From assembly GCA_964371695.1 (NCBI GenBank), contig CAYJOG010000156.1, positions 1 through 6,850 of the forward strand: 6,850 nt of DNA, given 5' to 3'. The DNA comes from CAYJOG01 sp964371695 [NCBI: uncultured bacterium] (GTDB taxonomy: Bacteria; CAYJOG01). Numbering within the stretch: position 1 is the first letter of the stretch; each line of letters starts with the position of its first letter. A model generated the notes under the pieces. It was not told the DNA's origin. It saw only the letters and a list, made by a program, of their open reading frames with translations, and did not search any database. The translations under genes and the position numbers were made by a program. Shown here one piece after another: positions 5,293 through 6,850 of the stretch.

Positions 5293-6705
5293 TTATTCCA
5301 CCCTGTGCAGACGCACCACGTTGCTGGAGTTGAACTGGCGCGGGGCCATGCCAAAGGTGATCACCACATCGTCGCCGGGGGCGATGTAGCCCCGCTCCTT
5401 GGCAGCGACCAGTGCCAGGTCCATGGCGGTTTCGTCTTCGGCGGGCACACCCACACACAGGGGCAGCACGCCCCACACCAGGGTGAGTTTGCGCAGCAGG
5501 CTTTCGTCGTGGCTCACCGCCAGCACCGGCGCACGAAAGTGATGCCGCGAGAGCAGGCGGGGCATCATGCCGTTCATGGTCAGGCTCAGCACGGCCTTGG
5601 CGTTGAGGCGGCGGGCGGCCTCGGCGGCGGCGGCGGCGGCGGCCTGCAAAAAGTCGCTCATGCCGGTGAACTCTTCGTGCCAGGGGTTGTAGTCGGGCCT
5701 TTCCTCGGTGGCCTGGGCCACCTCGCGCATGATGCGCACCGCCTCTACCGGATACGCCCCCATGGCGGTTTCGGCGCTGAGCATGAGCGCGTCGGTGCCG
5801 TCCATCACCGCAGCGGCGATGTCGGTGACCTCGGCGCGGGTAGGGCGCGGATGCTCCACCATGCTTTCGAGCATCTGGGTGGCGGTGATGACAAACTTGC
5901 CGTGGCGGGCCGCCTCGCGGATGACCCGCCGCTGGGCCTGGGGCACCGCCCACAGGGGCAGCTCCACTCCCAGGTCGCCGCGGGCCACCATCACCCCGTC
6001 TGCGGCCTGAATCACGGCTTCCAGATTGTCCAGGGCTTCGGGTTTTTCAATCTTGGCGATGATGTGTGCGTGGCCGCCCGCCGCGCTCAGGTGCTCGCGC
6101 AGGGCGTGGATGTCCGCCGTGGTGCGCACAAACGACAGGGCGATGAAATCCACCCCCTGTTCCAGGGCAAAGAGCGCGTCTTTGCGGTCTTTGGGGGTGA
6201 GGGCCTGTGTGCTGAGGGCCGCGCCCGGCAGGTTGATGCCCTGATGGTTGCGCAGCACACCCCCCTTGAGCACCTGGGTGTGTACCTCGTGGCCGGTCAC
6301 GCCGGTCACCAGCAACTCCAGCAGGCCGTCGGCCAGAAACACGCGGTTGCCGGGTTTCACGTCATCGGCCAGGGCCTTGTAACTCACACTCACGCCGTGT
6401 TCGTCACCCTCGCGGCGTTTGGTGCTCAGCACAAAGGCGTGGCCGGGCTTGAGCTTGACCAGCCCCTTGGCAAAAGCCCCCACGCGTATTTTCGGGCCTT
6501 GCAGGTCGGCCATCAGGCTCACGGTGCGGTCCAGCTTGTGGGCAGCCTTGCGCACCAGGGCCACGGCGCGGGCGTGGTGCTCGTGGGTGCCGTGGCTCAG
6601 GTTGAGGCGGGCGCAGTTCATGCCCGCGAGAATCAGTTCCTCCACCCGCTCGGCGGTGTGCGTGGCGGGGCCGAGAGTGGCGATGATTTTGCTGTGCAGG
6701 GGCAT
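5293..6705 (-). CDS. pyk: Pyruvate kinase
   Basis: Cytoplasmic enzyme of lower glycolysis: phosphoenolpyruvate + ADP gives pyruvate + ATP. It is 470 aa, the same size as E. coli PykF. Landmarks: KIIATLGPAT (6-15), ARLNLSHG (32-39), ADLQGPKIRVG (66-76), then the B domain, the signature IIAKIEKPE with catalytic K218 and metal ligand E220, the second metal ligand D244 in ARGDLGVE, TATQMLESM with T276, and DGTDALMLSAETAMG. These match PykF K220, E222, D246 and T278 with a constant offset of two. The C-terminal domain is present, but its effector phosphate loop reads TMNGMMP instead of the usual S/T-rich loop (for example TESGRTA in PykA), so classical sugar-phosphate activation may be absent. A run of seven alanines (355-361) is encoded by a perfect triplet repeat. 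An in-frame TAA (6717-6715) upstream of the ATG confirms the start. Confidence 0.97.
   Translation of the reverse strand: MPLHSKIIATLGPATHTAERVEELILAGMNCARLNLSHGTHEHHARAVALVRKAAHKLDRTVSLMADLQGPKIRVGAFAKGLVKLKPGHAFVLSTKRREGDEHGVSVSYKALADDVKPGNRVFLADGLLELLVTGVTGHEVHTQVLKGGVLRNHQGINLPGAALSTQALTPKDRKDALFALEQGVDFIALSFVRTTADIHALREHLSAAGGHAHIIAKIEKPEALDNLEAVIQAADGVMVARGDLGVELPLWAVPQAQRRVIREAARHGKFVITATQMLESMVEHPRPTRAEVTDIAAAVMDGTDALMLSAETAMGAYPVEAVRIMREVAQATEERPDYNPWHEEFTGMSDFLQAAAAAAAEAARRLNAKAVLSLTMNGMMPRLLSRHHFRAPVLAVSHDESLLRKLTLVWGVLPLCVGVPAEDETAMDLALVAAKERGYIAPGDDVVITFGMAPRQFNSSNVVRLHRVE
5623..5643 (-). repeat. Perfect (GCC)7 triplet tract within pyk
   Basis: Seven identical GCC codons encode alanines 355-361 of pyruvate kinase, at the start of the C-terminal domain where family members have a variable helix. 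Such a tract can expand or contract by whole codons through slippage without a frameshift. Confidence 0.8.
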
Positions 6706-6717
6706 GGGGGGAGTTTA
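6706..6717 (-). promoter_or_regulatory. Putative leaderless -10 element of pyk
   Basis: TAAACT (6717-6712 on the minus strand), six C residues and then the ATG form the same 15-nt string found at the binding-protein gene. There is no Shine-Dalgarno sequence. The region where a -35 would sit (about 6735-6741) is AACCAC-like and does not match TTGACA. Confidence 0.45.
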
Positions 6718-6768
6718 AGGGAGGCTGGAGGTTGGTGGTTGGTAAAGGAAAAGGCCCCTGCCTGTAGT

Positions 6769-6850
6769 GGGGGGGGGGGGGCGGCCCCCCCCCTAAAAAA
6801 AAAAAATTTTTTTGAGTTTTTTTTTGGGGGGGCGGGGGCCCCCCCCCCCC
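6769..6850. other. Homopolymer-run tail, probable low-quality contig end
   Basis: The last 82 bases are almost only long single-base runs: 13 G (6769-6781), 9 C (6785-6793), 12 A (6795-6806), 7 T (6807-6813), 9 T (6817-6825), 7 G (6826-6832), 5 G (6834-6838) and 12 C (6839-6850). Nothing like this occurs in the rest of the window. It looks like unreliable base calls at a contig end. No gene or regulatory site should be read from it. Confidence 0.8.

Noticed and set aside
5273-5953. 226-aa minus-strand frame inside pyk
   Set aside because: It is an out-of-phase frame over the C-terminal half of pyruvate kinase, with G/R/A/H-rich shadow composition; the pyk frame carries all the motifs.

Overview
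The window is GC-rich bacterial DNA. All five genes I can support lie on the minus strand, so in transcription order they run from high to low coordinates: pyruvate kinase (6705-5293), a family 5 extracytoplasmic solute-binding protein (5263-3608), an OppB/DppB/YejB-type permease (3455-2433), an OppC/DppC/YejE-type permease (2436-1429), and the first 445 residues of the chromosome-segregation ATPase SMC (1336-1, running off the window). There are no tRNA, rRNA or CRISPR features and no transposase gene. I support no coding region on the plus strand; the long plus-strand frames are GC-driven shadows of these genes.

Organism: the binding protein has a classical Sec signal peptide with an AxA-type cleavage site and no lipobox, which fits a periplasm and so a Gram-negative envelope. 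The full-type SMC (rather than MukB), the GC-rich codon use and the probable leaderless promoters do not fix a phylum. Lineages with many leaderless genes, such as Deinococcota, are one option, but this is a weak inference.

How the genes work together: the binding protein and two permeases make up most of a peptide-type ABC importer. The binding protein captures the ligand in the periplasm and the two permeases form the membrane channel. The permease genes overlap by 4 bp (ATGA), and the second has a Shine-Dalgarno sequence inside the end of the first. No ATPase subunit gene follows; smc comes next, so the motor must be encoded elsewhere. Pyruvate kinase sits 29 bp upstream of the binding-protein gene and may be partly co-transcribed with it. 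It makes ATP and pyruvate from PEP, and I see no direct functional link to the importer.

Regulation is the most interesting part. Pyruvate kinase and the binding protein share an identical 15-nt string ending in the start codon (TAAACTCCCCCCATG), and smc has a close variant. In all three a TANNNT -10 box lies 6-7 nt before ATG with no Shine-Dalgarno sequence, which is the layout of leaderless promoters. Upstream of the smc promoter is a perfect 14-bp palindrome, ATTGGTATACCAAT, which resembles operators of GntR/FadR-type regulators such as UxuR/ExuR. Between the binding-protein and permease genes is a 77-bp hairpin repeat with 8-bp terminal inverted repeats that may act as an attenuator. The last ~80 bases are homopolymer runs and look like a low-quality contig end rather than biology.
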